Shown here piece by piece: positions 44,725 to 53,307 of a DNA stretch of 64,000 nucleotides. Source of the stretch: DATBGO01 sp963785765 (GTDB lineage Bacteria; Actinomycetota; Actinomycetes; Streptosporangiales; Streptosporangiaceae); NCBI GenBank assembly GCA_963785765.1, contig CAWAWM010000009.1, positions 1-64,000 on the forward strand. Reading direction: 5' to 3'. Under the pieces are notes generated by a model. That model was not told the DNA's origin. It saw only the letters and a program-made list of their open reading frames with translations, and did not search any database. The number at the start of each line of letters is the position of its first letter. The first letter of the stretch is position 1. The translations under genes were made by a program, and so were the position numbers.

Positions 44725-44916
44725 CCTGTGCCATACCTGGCCGCGGGGCCGTTTGAGCCTGGCAGGCAAGTCTAGGCCCGGGTGCCGGGCGAGTCATCCC
44801 CGAGTTCGGGGGTGGTGGACCGGGCCTGACCGCGATTAGCTGTGCTGAGCCGGGGCGAGCCAGGACCGCGCAACCCCGGGGGGGTACCTCTGGGCGGTTC
44901 CTGCTCGCCCCGGCCC

Positions 44917-44978
44917 GCGCTGGGTGCCCGGGCGCGCTGGGTGCCCGGGCGCGCCCAGTGCCCCCGGGTGCCCAGCGC
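44917..44978. repeat. Direct and inverted repeats
   Basis: GCGCTGGGTGCCCGGGC occurs twice in a row (44917-44950), and CCCAGCGC follows in inverse direction, so the region can fold. It lies between the HIT gene and the FHA gene, both on the minus strand, and may end the HIT transcript. Confidence 0.65.
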
Positions 44979-45015
44979 CCCGGATGCCCAGCGCCCCGCA
45001 TATCCCGGGCCAGGA

Positions 45016-45438
45016 TCAGCTGGCCGCCAGCGCGGCGGCCAGCCGGCCCGCGTACTCCGCCGCCTCGTCGTCGTTGGCATACCGGCCGCGCGGCCAGAAG
45101 AACCCCCGCAGCCCGTCACCCTTGGTGCGTGGGACCACGTGCACATGCAGATGCGGCACGCTCTGGCTGACCGTGTTATTAAGGCCGACGAAGCTGCCTT
45201 GGGATCCGAGCTCGCCGGGCATGACCGCGCTGAGCTGCCGCACCAGGCCGAACACCGGGGCGACCAGCTCACCCGGCAGGTCGGCCAGGGTCTCATGGTG
45301 CGCCCGCGGGATGACCAGCACGTGTCCCTTGAAGAGCGGCCGGACGTCAAGAAACGCCATCACCAGCCGGTCGGACGTCACCACGTGCGCTGGCACGGTC
45401 CCGGCCGCCATGCCGCAGAACAGGCAATCAGTCACCAC
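45016..45438 (-). CDS. HIT family nucleotide hydrolase/transferase
   Basis: 140 residues with the histidine triad HLHVHVVPR near the C-terminus and the N-terminal CLFCGMAAGTVPAHVV (CxxC, often zinc-bound in this group). HVLVIPRAHHETLADL and the helix following it are also typical. HIT proteins split nucleotide phosphoramidates or dinucleoside polyphosphates. Start is GTG 45438. It is divergent from the peptidase E gene with only 11 bases between the starts, so both promoters overlap the genes. No unusual features. Confidence 0.92.
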   Translation of the reverse strand: MVTDCLFCGMAAGTVPAHVVTSDRLVMAFLDVRPLFKGHVLVIPRAHHETLADLPGELVAPVFGLVRQLSAVMPGELGSQGSFVGLNNTVSQSVPHLHVHVVPRTKGDGLRGFFWPRGRYANDDEAAEYAGRLAAALAAS

Positions 45439-45449
45439 GGCACGGTAGC

Positions 45450-46215
45450 GTGCTCCTCGTGGCGTCGGACGGACAGCGGCACGTGCTGGCGATGGGCGGG
45501 ACCGGCGGCGGTGACGCGGAGCCGTCCGCCGGATTGCCGCGGCTGGTCAGCTATGCCCTCGAGCTGTCGGGCCGGCCCGCGCCGCGGGTCTGCCTGCTCC
45601 ACACCGCCACCGGCGACGACCCCAAAGGCCTCGTCCGGCAGTACTCGGCGCTGGCGGCGACCCCGGCCCGGGTGACCCATCTGGAGTTCTTCCCGATGCC
45701 GAATGTCGCCGACCCGGAAGACCTGCTCCGGTCCCAGGACGTGATCTTCGTCGGTGGCGGCAGCGTCGCCAACCTGGCGGCCGTATGGCGGGTACACGAG
45801 CTCGACCGGATTCTCCGGGCGGCGTGGCAGGCGGGCATCGTGCTGGCCGGGGTGAGCGCAGGGGCCATCTGCTGGTTCGAGGGCGGCACAACCGACTCGT
45901 TCGGCACGGCGCTGCGACCGTTCACCGCCGGGCTCGGATTCCTGCCCGGCAGCTACTGCCCGCATTACAGTTCCGAGCCAGCCCGGCGGCCGGTCTTCAG
46001 GTCGCTGGTCGCTGACGGCACCCTGCCGCGGCCTGGCCTGCGACGACGGGGTTGCGGCGCATTTCGCCGATGACTCACTCGCCGAGGTGGTAGCCCAGCG
46101 ACCGGAAGCGCTCGGCTACCGGGTTGAACCCGATGGAGCCGGCGGAGCCACCGAGACGCCGCTGCCGGCCCGCCTGCTGCCTGGCGATCAAGTCACCGGC
46201 GGTCCGCCGCGCTGA
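45450..46215 (+). pseudogene. Peptidase E (S51 family), frameshifted
   Basis: An S51 serine peptidase related to aspartyl dipeptidase/cyanophycinase. The catalytic serine lies in LAGVSAGAICWFEGG, and FVGGGSVANLAAVWRVHEL and LPGSYCPHYSSEP precede and follow it. At 46029 an extra C breaks the frame: the original frame ends at 46073 with arginine-rich residues, while the next frame reads GLACDDGVAAHFADDSLAEVV and ALGYRVEPDG, the normal C-terminus, to 46215. Without the extra base the protein has about 254 residues, the usual length. Starts at GTG 45450 or 45459. Either a sequencing error or a young pseudogene. Confidence 0.8.
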
Positions 46216-46298
46216 CCGGCCGGATCAGTCTCAGGTCGGCCGCCTGATCGGCCTGAAGGGGGACGCCTGCCCGGCGCGGCACCGCTTACCCTTGATGC

Positions 46299-47477
46299 GT
46301 GTTCGTCATCTACGCCTGGCTTCGCCGGCATCCGCAGCTCGTGGATAGCCTGCTCGCCCTGGTGATCGCCGGGCTCGGCAGTGGCTCGATCGCCCACCAG
46401 CCGGCGGTGCTGGGACCATTGACCCTGCTTCTCGTGGTCCCGGTGGTATTCCGGCGACGAGCGCCAGTGGCCGCCTTCGCGGTGGCAGCGACGGCCGGCG
46501 CCATTCAGGTTCTCCTCACCAGGGCCGGCCCGTCCGCATCAGACCTGGCCATCGTGGTGCTCCTGTACACCCTCGCCGCGTACCGGCCGCGCCGGGAGTC
46601 GGTCGCCGGCCTGCTCATCTGCCTGCTCGGCGGGGCCGTCGCCGCTGCGGCCTTCCGGCCCGCCGTCGAGGCCCCGACTGTCCAGCGGCTGTTCATCGAC
46701 GCCGTCATGTTCGGCGGGACGGCTCTCATCGCCTGGATTTTCGGCGACTCGATGCGCTACCGGCGCGCGTACTACGTCGCCCTGGAAGAGCGCGCCGCGC
46801 GGCTCGAAGCCGAACGTGACGCGCAGGCGAAGGTCTCCGCAGCCGCTGAGCGGGCCAGGATCGCCCGCGAGCTGCACGACGTGATCGCGCACAACGTCAG
46901 CGTCATGGTGGTCCAGGCGGATGGCGCGTCCTACGCGCTGCGCACCGACCCGGAGCGGACCCGGCAGGCGCTAGCAGCCATCTCCAGTACCGGCAGGCAG
47001 GCCCTCGCCGAGATGCGCCGCCTGCTCGGCGTGCTGCGGTCCGGCGACACCAGCGCGGACCTGGCCCCGCAGCCGGGTCTGGACCAGGTCCGTGAGCTGC
47101 TCGATCAGGCCAGGGGGGCCGGGCTCTCGGTATCACTCACGCTGGAGGGAGCGCCGCGCCCGCTCAGCGAAGGAGCCGAGCTGGCCGCCTACCGGGTTGT
47201 GCAGGAATCGCTGACCAACACGCGTAAGCACGGCGGCGTCCTGGCGGCCGCGGCCGTGACCCTGCGCTATGAACCGGACGGGCTGCTGGTCAAGGTCACC
47301 GACGACGGCCGGAGCGATCCGGCGCCCGGCTGCGGGACCGGCCACGGGCTCGGCCTCACCGGGATGCGCGAACGGATCGAGATGTACGGCGGCTCCGTCC
47401 AGGCTGGACCCTTGCCGGCCGGCGGCTATCAAGTAGTGGCCAGGCTGCCTGCCGCCGAGGCGGGGAGCCGGGTATGA
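46299..47477 (+). CDS. Sensor histidine kinase (NarL-type partner)
   Basis: 392 residues. Four or five membrane helices occupy 15-150. The dimerisation domain carries the phosphate-accepting H193 in ARIARELHDVIAHNVSVMVVQADGA (HisKA_3). The ATPase domain is complete, with VVQESLTNTRKHGG (N box), VTDDGRSDP and GTGHGLGLTGMRERIEMYGG. There is no large outer domain, so it probably senses a membrane signal. GTG start 46299. The response regulator begins inside its stop codon (ATGA), so they are made together. The signal is unknown. Confidence 0.92.
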   Translation: MFVIYAWLRRHPQLVDSLLALVIAGLGSGSIAHQPAVLGPLTLLLVVPVVFRRRAPVAAFAVAATAGAIQVLLTRAGPSASDLAIVVLLYTLAAYRPRRESVAGLLICLLGGAVAAAAFRPAVEAPTVQRLFIDAVMFGGTALIAWIFGDSMRYRRAYYVALEERAARLEAERDAQAKVSAAAERARIARELHDVIAHNVSVMVVQADGASYALRTDPERTRQALAAISSTGRQALAEMRRLLGVLRSGDTSADLAPQPGLDQVRELLDQARGAGLSVSLTLEGAPRPLSEGAELAAYRVVQESLTNTRKHGGVLAAAAVTLRYEPDGLLVKVTDDGRSDPAPGCGTGHGLGLTGMRERIEMYGGSVQAGPLPAGGYQVVARLPAAEAGSRV

Positions 47478-48142
47478 CGATCCGGATCATTCTCGTCGAC
47501 GACCAGGAGCTGGTCAGGACCGGATTCCGGATGGTGCTTGATGCGCAGCCCGACATGACCGTCGTCGGCGAGGCCTCCGATGGCCTCGCGGCCGCCGAAC
47601 TGGCCAGGCGCCAGCCCGCCGATGTAGTGATCATGGACGCCCGGATGCCCAGGCTCGACGGCGTCGCCGCGACCAGGCGGATCAGGGAGGCCGGGGACCG
47701 GCCGCGCATTCTCATGCTCACCACCTTCGATCTTGATGAATACGCGTTCGCCGCGCTCAAGGCGGGGGCCAGCGGATTCCTGCTCAAGGACGTCCCGCCC
47801 GACGAGCTGCTGTTCGCGATCCGGGCCGTGCATTCTGGCGATGCCGTGGTTGCGCCGTCCACCACCCGGCGGCTTATCGACCAGTTCGCGCCGATGCTCC
47901 CCGCCGGGGAGGCCGCGGCGGCGCCGGGTTTCGCCGAGCTCACCGAGCGGGAACGGGAGGTGCTGGTCCTCGTCGCGCAAGGGCTGTCGAACTGCGAGAT
48001 AGCGGAGCGGCTCTTCGTCTCCGAGGCTACGGTCAAGACGCATGTCGGCAGGATCCTGGCCAAGCTGGCGCTGCGGGACCGGGTCCAGGCAGTGGTCTAC
48101 GCGTATGAGAACGGCCTGGTCAGGGCAGGCGGCCAAGGCTGA
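47474..48142 (+). CDS. NarL/FixJ-type response regulator
   Basis: 222 residues. The receiver domain has the acidic pair in ILVDDQELV, phosphorylation site D55 in VVIMDARMP, and the lysine in FLLKDVPP. The LuxR-type HTH covers 150-215: LTEREREVLVLVAQGLSNCEIAERLFVSEATVKTH. It overlaps the sensor kinase by four bases (ATGA) and should be its partner. It likely controls nearby genes, but no binding site could be picked. Confidence 0.94.
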   Translation: MTIRIILVDDQELVRTGFRMVLDAQPDMTVVGEASDGLAAAELARRQPADVVIMDARMPRLDGVAATRRIREAGDRPRILMLTTFDLDEYAFAALKAGASGFLLKDVPPDELLFAIRAVHSGDAVVAPSTTRRLIDQFAPMLPAGEAAAAPGFAELTEREREVLVLVAQGLSNCEIAERLFVSEATVKTHVGRILAKLALRDRVQAVVYAYENGLVRAGGQG

Positions 48143-48201
48143 GCCCGCGAGCCGGCCGGCACTGCGCCCGGCCGGCGGCGCGCTTGTAGGACAATGATCG
48201 C

Positions 48202-48756
48202 ATGGCCGACGGTGGCGAAGCGGGGAGTGGCGGCTGGCTGCTCCTCATCTACCGGGTACCGTCCGAGCCGACCAGGCTCCGCTCCACGGTATGGCGCAGG
48301 TTGAAGAGCCTGGGCGCCATTTACCTGCAGAACTCCGCCGCAGCGCTGCCCGCGAGCGTCGGTGCCGAGCGCGCCCTCCGCAAACTCAGGAGCGAGATTA
48401 TCGGCATGTCGGGGACCGCGGTGCTGCTGTCCTGCAATGTGCTGGCCGGGCAGCCGGAGATCCTGGCCGCCTTCCAGGCGGCCCGCGACGACGAGTATGC
48501 CGAGATCGTCGACAAGTGCGAGGACTTCCTCGGCCAGGTCAAGAAGGAGTACGTGGCCGAGCACTTCAGCTACGCCGAGCTCGAGGAGAACGAGGTCGAC
48601 CTGATCAAGCTGCGTAACTGGCTGGCCAGGGTACGCGACCGGGACGCATTCGGTGCCGCCGGCCGCGAGCCCGCCGAGGTGGCGCTGGCCAGATGCGAGC
48701 AGGAACTGGAGAGCTACGCGGCCCGGGTCTACGCCGAGGAGGCGGAGAGCCGCTGA
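48202..48756 (+). CDS. ChrB N-terminal domain protein
   Basis: 184 residues matching the N-terminal domain of ChrB (chromate resistance regulator): WLLLIYRVPSEPTRLRSTVWRRLKSLGAIYLQNSAAALP, a ferredoxin-like fold, followed by helices with YAEIVDKCEDFLGQVKKEYV. The second ChrB domain is missing, and there is no ChrA transporter nearby, so a role in chromate resistance is not assured. Stand-alone ChrB_N proteins are common in actinomycetes. ATG 48202; no strong ribosome site. It follows the two-component pair by 60 bases and might be read with it. Confidence 0.8.
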   Translation: MADGGEAGSGGWLLLIYRVPSEPTRLRSTVWRRLKSLGAIYLQNSAAALPASVGAERALRKLRSEIIGMSGTAVLLSCNVLAGQPEILAAFQAARDDEYAEIVDKCEDFLGQVKKEYVAEHFSYAELEENEVDLIKLRNWLARVRDRDAFGAAGREPAEVALARCEQELESYAARVYAEEAESR

Positions 48757-48775
48757 GCACGCACCGTCGGTGCAG

Positions 48776-48858
48776 GCCGGAGGACGCGGGCCGAAGACAC
48801 TCGGGCGGAGAGCGCGGGCCGGAGACGCTCGGGCCGGAGAGCGCGGGCCGGGGACGCG
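48776..48858. repeat. Purine-rich imperfect tandem repeat
   Basis: GCGCGGGCCGGAGACGCTC and GGGCCGGAGA words recur in the gap between the ChrB-like gene and the convergent membrane-protein gene. Confidence 0.65.
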
Positions 48859-48873
48859 CTGGCCAGCCGGACG

Positions 48874-49131
48874 TTAGCCGGAGGGGTGCTGCCCGGACGA
48901 GCGCTGCGCGGACGAGTTCTGCCCGGCGTATTGCTGTCGGACGGCTCGCCACAGGCTCAGCGGGAGCAGCACCAGCAAGCACAGCGGGAGCAGCCACCAG
49001 GCGGGAACGGCGGCCCGGCTCAGCAGATAGGTGAGCGCGAGACCGGCCGCCACGCCAGCCGCCACCCACCAGTCGTCCCCGATCACGAAGTCGTACCAGA
49101 ACGCGAGGAACGCTCGCAGCCGCGTTGCCAT
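48874..49131 (-). CDS. Small membrane protein (85 aa)
   Basis: Two hydrophobic helices (VAAGVAAGLALTYLLS and AWWLLPLCLLVLLPLSLW) and a polar Gln/Ser tail (QYAGQNSSAQRSSGQ). It begins one base after the stop of the larger membrane protein gene, so it is translated with it. No family recognised; probably an accessory subunit or stabiliser of that protein, by context. Confidence 0.65.
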   Translation of the reverse strand: MATRLRAFLAFWYDFVIGDDWWVAAGVAAGLALTYLLSRAAVPAWWLLPLCLLVLLPLSLWRAVRQQYAGQNSSAQRSSGQHPSG

Positions 49132-49132
49132 G

Positions 49133-49906
49133 TCAGCCCGCCTCTCTGGAGGCCGCCACCGCGGCCGCCCGTCGCGGGCCGCCCGCGGTCCCGCGCATCA
49201 CGGCCACCATTCCCAGCCCGAGCAGCGCGACCGCCGGCACCAGGGCCAGCAGTGCCGCGTCGGAGCCAGGCCAGTGCGCGCCGGCGCCCTCCGCGCCCCA
49301 GAAGGTGCCGAACGCCGTCAGCATGATCCCGACCGCGAACTTCAGGGTGTTCTCTGGCACCCGTGACAGTGGCGCGCGCACCGCAACGCCAATCGCCGCG
49401 ACGGCCACTACCGCGCATCCCGCGGCGATCGCGGCCAGGCCGATGTTACGGGCATTGCTGCCGAAGGTGAGCGCGATAAAGACCACCTCCAGCCCCTCCA
49501 GCAGGACTCCCTTGAAGGACAGGGTGAAGCCATACCAGTCGGGCACCAGGACCCGCCGCGCGCGCTGCTGCGACGCCGCGGCAGCCAACTGCTCAGCGTA
49601 GATTTTGTCCTCGTCGTGCAGGGCCTTGTAACCGCTGGCCCGCAAGATGGCCTTCCGCAGCCACTGCAGCCCGAAGACCAGCAGCAGGGCACCCACCACC
49701 AGGCGCAGGCCGCGCAGTGGGACGGCAGATACGGCCGGGCCAAGCACCGCTACCACGACCGCGAGGACCAGCAGCGCGACCGTCAGCCCGGACACCGCTG
49801 AGCGCCAGTCCCTGGCGGTGCCGGCCGCCAGCACGATGGTGGTGGCCTCCACGGCTTCGACCGCACAGGCCAGGAAGACCGCGATGAACAGTGCCCAGGC
49901 TCCCAT
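49133..49906 (-). CDS. Multi-pass membrane protein (COG4280-like, possible cation transporter)
   Basis: 257 residues with six or seven membrane helices in two similar halves. Each half starts with an acidic motif: CAVEAVEATTIVLAAGTARDW in the first and KGVLLEGLEVVFIALTFGSN in the second. This repeated ExxE layout recalls UPF0016/GDT1 and TerC-like metal transporters, and a COG4280 assignment fits, but no transport has been shown. Between the halves is a soluble segment (ALHDEDKIYAEQLAAAASQQ). ATG 49906 follows AAGGAGGGCC. It forms an operon with the small membrane protein. Confidence 0.72.
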   Translation of the reverse strand: MGAWALFIAVFLACAVEAVEATTIVLAAGTARDWRSAVSGLTVALLVLAVVVAVLGPAVSAVPLRGLRLVVGALLLVFGLQWLRKAILRASGYKALHDEDKIYAEQLAAAASQQRARRVLVPDWYGFTLSFKGVLLEGLEVVFIALTFGSNARNIGLAAIAAGCAVVAVAAIGVAVRAPLSRVPENTLKFAVGIMLTAFGTFWGAEGAGAHWPGSDAALLALVPAVALLGLGMVAVMRGTAGGPRRAAAVAASREAG

Positions 49907-50017
49907 GGCCCTCCTTGAGGGTGCACCGGCCTTAACTTTCACCGGCCTTCACTGTGCACCGGCCCTGACTGCGCACCGGCCGCCCGGGCCGCGCAGGATC
50001 CGTCCGGCCACGCAGGG

Positions 50018-50101
50018 CCGCAACCCGCCACGGACTGGTGCCGCAACCCGCCACGGACTAGTCTAGTGTAACAGTCGTCTTACTCAGCATGTGACAGTCG
50101 T
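50018..50101. promoter_or_regulatory. Direct repeats in the promoter gap before pepA
   Basis: CCGCAACCCGCCACGGACT occurs twice (about 50018-50060). Further on, GTAACAGTCGT (50068-50078) and GTGACAGTCGT (50091-50101) are 23 bases apart, about two helical turns, in the AT-rich part of the divergent region 49907-50241. The second pair looks like an operator for the membrane-protein operon. Confidence 0.4.
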
Positions 50102-50241
50102 TATTTCTGATACCTGACTAACGTTTAACCGGGCGAGCGCGGCTGCGATGCGCCGCGCTGGTGGCCCGCACCGCCGGCCCAGCTGACCGCGATGCGAACG
50201 GGCGGTGATCGGCTAGCGCGGGGAGGCATTAGGCTCGGACC

Positions 50242-51759
50242 GTGACCGCGAAGCTTCTCACCAGCCAGGCACGCCCCCGCGCGGTGCAGGCGGATGCCAT
50301 CATCATCGGAGTTACCCAGGGCCCTGACGGCCCGGTTCCCGCGCCAGGTGCCGAGGATATCGACGCCGCACTGGGCGGTCGCCTGGCGGCGACGCTCACC
50401 GCGCTCGGCGCGACCGGCAGGGCGGAGGAACTGACCAAGGTGCCCGGAGCCGACCTGGTCGCCGCCCCGCTGATCGCGGCGGTCGGCCTCGGCGAGGGCC
50501 CCGACAACGGGGCCGGTTTCAGCGGCGAGACGCTCCGCCGGGCCGCGGGTGCAGCAGTCCGGGCCCAGGTCGGCGTGCCCCAGGCTGGCTCGCCGGGCAG
50601 CCGGATCGCGCTGGCGCTGCCAGCCCGCGACGAGGCCGAAGCAGAGGCCGTCGCGCTCGGGGCCCTGCTCGGCGGCTACGTATTCGGCCGGTACCGCAAC
50701 GGCGGCCAGCAGCCGGACACCGAGCTGACGGTGCTGGCCGACGGTGCTGACGCCGCCGCCGGGGTAGCCCGCGCCGAGGTCATCGCCGCTGCGGTGGCAC
50801 TGGTGCGCGACCTGGTGAATACCAGCCCGGCACAGCTGTACCCGGCCAGCTTCGCCGCCGAGGCGGAGCGGGTGGCCGCGGCGTCCGGGCTTGACGTCGA
50901 AGTGCTGGATGAGCACGCGCTGGCCGACGGCGGCTACGGCGGGATCGTCGGCGTGGGCCAGGGCTCCGTGCACCAGCCCCGGCTGGTGCGGCTCAGCTAT
51001 ACGCACCCGGACGCCACCAAGACGATCGTCTACGCGGGCAAGGGCATCACCTTCGATTCTGGTGGCCTGTCCCTGAAGCCGCCGAAGGCGATGGAGACGA
51101 TGAAGTCCGATATGGGCGGGGCGGCGGCGGTATTGGCCGCACTGCAGGCCATCGCCGCGCTCGGCCCGGCGGTCAACGTGGTCGGCTACCTGCCGCTGGC
51201 CGAGAACATGCCCGGCGGCACCGCGCAGCGCCCGTCGGACGTGATCACCATCTACGGCGGCAAGACCGTCGAGGTGCTGAACACCGACGCCGAGGGCCGC
51301 CTGGTCCTCGCCGACGCGTTGGCCAGGTCCGCGGCTGATTCCCCCGACCTGCTGGTTGATGTCGCCACCCTGACCGGCGCACAGGTCGTCGCCCTGGGCA
51401 AGCGGACCTACGGCGTGATGTCCAATGACGACGCGGTGCGCGACGGGATCGTGGCCGCGGCAGCCCGGGCCGGTGAGGCCGCCTGGCCGATGCCGCTGCC
51501 CGAAGAGCTGCGTAAAGGCCTGGACTCGACGGTGGCCGACCTGGCCAACGTGGCGCCCGAGGCGCAAGGCGGCATGCTGGTCGCGGGGCTCTTCCTGCGG
51601 GAATTCGTACCTGACGGGGTTCGTTGGGCACATCTGGATATCGCGGGTCCCGCGTACCATTCGGGCGAGCCGTACGGGTACACGCCGAAGGGTGGCACTG
51701 GCGCGGCAGTACGAACTCTCATCCAGGTGACTATGGACGTTGCAGATGGGCAGCTGTAG
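50242..51759 (+). CDS. pepA: Leucyl aminopeptidase (M17)
   Basis: A 505-residue cytosolic aminopeptidase that removes N-terminal residues with two metal ions. The signature NTDAEGRLVLADAL is complete, with KGITFDSGGLSLKPP (metal lysine and aspartate) and MKSDMGGAAAVL before it. The N-terminal macro-like domain occupies 1-165. Start GTG 50242. The C-terminal GVRWAHLDIAGPAYHSGEPYGYTPKGGTG is conserved. It is followed by lpd with an 83-base gap, the usual order in actinomycetes. Besides protein turnover, PepA can bind DNA in E. coli; no evidence here. Confidence 0.94.
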   Translation: MTAKLLTSQARPRAVQADAIIIGVTQGPDGPVPAPGAEDIDAALGGRLAATLTALGATGRAEELTKVPGADLVAAPLIAAVGLGEGPDNGAGFSGETLRRAAGAAVRAQVGVPQAGSPGSRIALALPARDEAEAEAVALGALLGGYVFGRYRNGGQQPDTELTVLADGADAAAGVARAEVIAAAVALVRDLVNTSPAQLYPASFAAEAERVAAASGLDVEVLDEHALADGGYGGIVGVGQGSVHQPRLVRLSYTHPDATKTIVYAGKGITFDSGGLSLKPPKAMETMKSDMGGAAAVLAALQAIAALGPAVNVVGYLPLAENMPGGTAQRPSDVITIYGGKTVEVLNTDAEGRLVLADALARSAADSPDLLVDVATLTGAQVVALGKRTYGVMSNDDAVRDGIVAAAARAGEAAWPMPLPEELRKGLDSTVADLANVAPEAQGGMLVAGLFLREFVPDGVRWAHLDIAGPAYHSGEPYGYTPKGGTGAAVRTLIQVTMDVADGQL

Positions 51760-51842
51760 GCACGAGGCAGCACGAACACCAGCCCGCAGGCCAGGCGGCG
51801 CTAGCCGAGCCTGGGCTGGCCGATCGAGCAAGGAGCATTTCA

Positions 51843-53222
51843 GTGGCTGATAGCGGCGGCTACGACATTGTCATTCTCGGCGGCGGCAGCGGCGGTTACG
51901 CATGCGCGCTGCGCGCGGCCGAACTGGGCAACCGGGTCGCGCTCATCGAGCAGGGCAAAGTGGGCGGCACCTGCCTGCACCGGGGCTGTATCCCGACCAA
52001 GGCGCTGCTGCACGCCGCCGAGATCGCCGACCAGACCAGGGAGAGCGAGTCCTTCGGGATCCGGGCCAGCCTGGACGGCATCGACATGGACGGGGTCAAC
52101 GCCTACAAGGACAAGGTGGTCACCAGGTTGTGGAAGGGCCTGGTGGGGCTGGTCGGCAGCAGGCACATCGATGTCATCGAGGGCGAGGGCCGGCTGGTCT
52201 CCCCCACCGCGGTCCAGGTCGGTGACACGCTGGTCGAGGGCGCGCACGTGGTGCTGGCCAGCGGCTCACAGGCCCGCAGTCTGCCTGGACTGGAGATCGA
52301 CGGCACGCGCGTGATCACCAGCGATCATGCCCTGCAGCTCGACCGGGTACCCGCGTCGGTGGTCATTCTGGGCGGCGGGGTGATCGGGGTCGAGTTCGCC
52401 AGCGTATGGCGGTCCTTCGGCGCCGAGGTGACGATCGTTGAGATGCTGCCCCACCTGCTGCCGGCCGAGGATGAGTCAAGTTCCAAGCTGCTGGAGCGGG
52501 CCTTTAGGCGGCGTGGCATCGGCTACAAGCTCGGCGCCAAGTTCGAGAGCGTCAAGGAGACCGACTCCGGCGTCACGGTCACGCTCGAAGGCGGCACTAC
52601 CATCGACGCCGAGCTGCTCCTGGTCGCGGTGGGCCGGGGACCGGTGTCCGCGGGCCTCGGTTATGAGGAAGCGGGCGTCGCGATCGAGCGCGGCTATGTG
52701 ACCGTCGACGGGTACTGCCAGACGAATGTGCCCACGATCTCGGCGGTGGGCGATCTTACGCCGGGGCCGCAGCTGGCGCATGCGGGATTCGGCGAGGGCA
52801 TCCTGGTCGCCGAGCGCCTGGCCGGGCTCCAGGTCACGCCGATCGACTACGACGGCGTCCCGCGGGTGGCCTACAGCAACCCAGAGGTCGCGTCGGTGGG
52901 CATCACCTCGGCTACCGCTGCTGAGCGCGGCATCGAAACCACCGAGTTCACCTACGACCTGGCTGGCAACGGCAAGAGCCAGATCCTGCAGACGCAGGGC
53001 GCCGCCAAGGTCATCGCGACCGCGGGCGGCGGCCCGGTACTCGGTATTCACCTGGTGGGCGCCCGGGTGGGCGAGCTGATCGCCGAAGCCCAGCTGATCT
53101 ACAACTGGGAGGCCGCGCCCGCCGAGGTCGCCCAGCTCATCCATCCGCATCCGACCCAGTCCGAGGCGATCGGCGAGGCGCATCTCGCGCTGGCCGGAAA
53201 GCCCCTGCACGTGCACGGCTGA
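51843..53222 (+). CDS. lpdA: Dihydrolipoyl dehydrogenase (E3)
   Basis: 459 residues from the GTG at 51843, preceded by AAGGAGC; the longer frame upstream overlaps pepA and is rejected. FAD-binding YDIVILGGGSGGYACALRAAELG at the N-terminus; redox disulfide C44/C49 in GGTCLHRGCIPTK; NAD-binding VVILGGGVIGVEFASVWRSFG; and the interface HPHPTQSEAIGEA with the catalytic histidine. It re-oxidises dihydrolipoyl groups of the 2-oxoacid dehydrogenase complexes. It is followed 85 bases later by the E2 gene and forms one functional set with aceE, E2, lipB and lipA. Confidence 0.95.
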   Translation: MADSGGYDIVILGGGSGGYACALRAAELGNRVALIEQGKVGGTCLHRGCIPTKALLHAAEIADQTRESESFGIRASLDGIDMDGVNAYKDKVVTRLWKGLVGLVGSRHIDVIEGEGRLVSPTAVQVGDTLVEGAHVVLASGSQARSLPGLEIDGTRVITSDHALQLDRVPASVVILGGGVIGVEFASVWRSFGAEVTIVEMLPHLLPAEDESSSKLLERAFRRRGIGYKLGAKFESVKETDSGVTVTLEGGTTIDAELLLVAVGRGPVSAGLGYEEAGVAIERGYVTVDGYCQTNVPTISAVGDLTPGPQLAHAGFGEGILVAERLAGLQVTPIDYDGVPRVAYSNPEVASVGITSATAAERGIETTEFTYDLAGNGKSQILQTQGAAKVIATAGGGPVLGIHLVGARVGELIAEAQLIYNWEAAPAEVAQLIHPHPTQSEAIGEAHLALAGKPLHVHG

Positions 53223-53307
53223 CCGAAACCCGCCGCGAGGCGGGGCCCGCGGCCAGGCACGTGCCACCGTGAGCGCTGAAAAGAAAAAGAAGGAGTAACG
53301 GAACGTC

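Noticed and set aside
48202..48756. Chromate resistance operon
   Set aside because: Only the ChrB N-terminal domain is present, with no ChrA transporter.
50125..51831. Minus-strand open frame of 568 codons opposite pepA
   Set aside because: Shadow of pepA with no family features.
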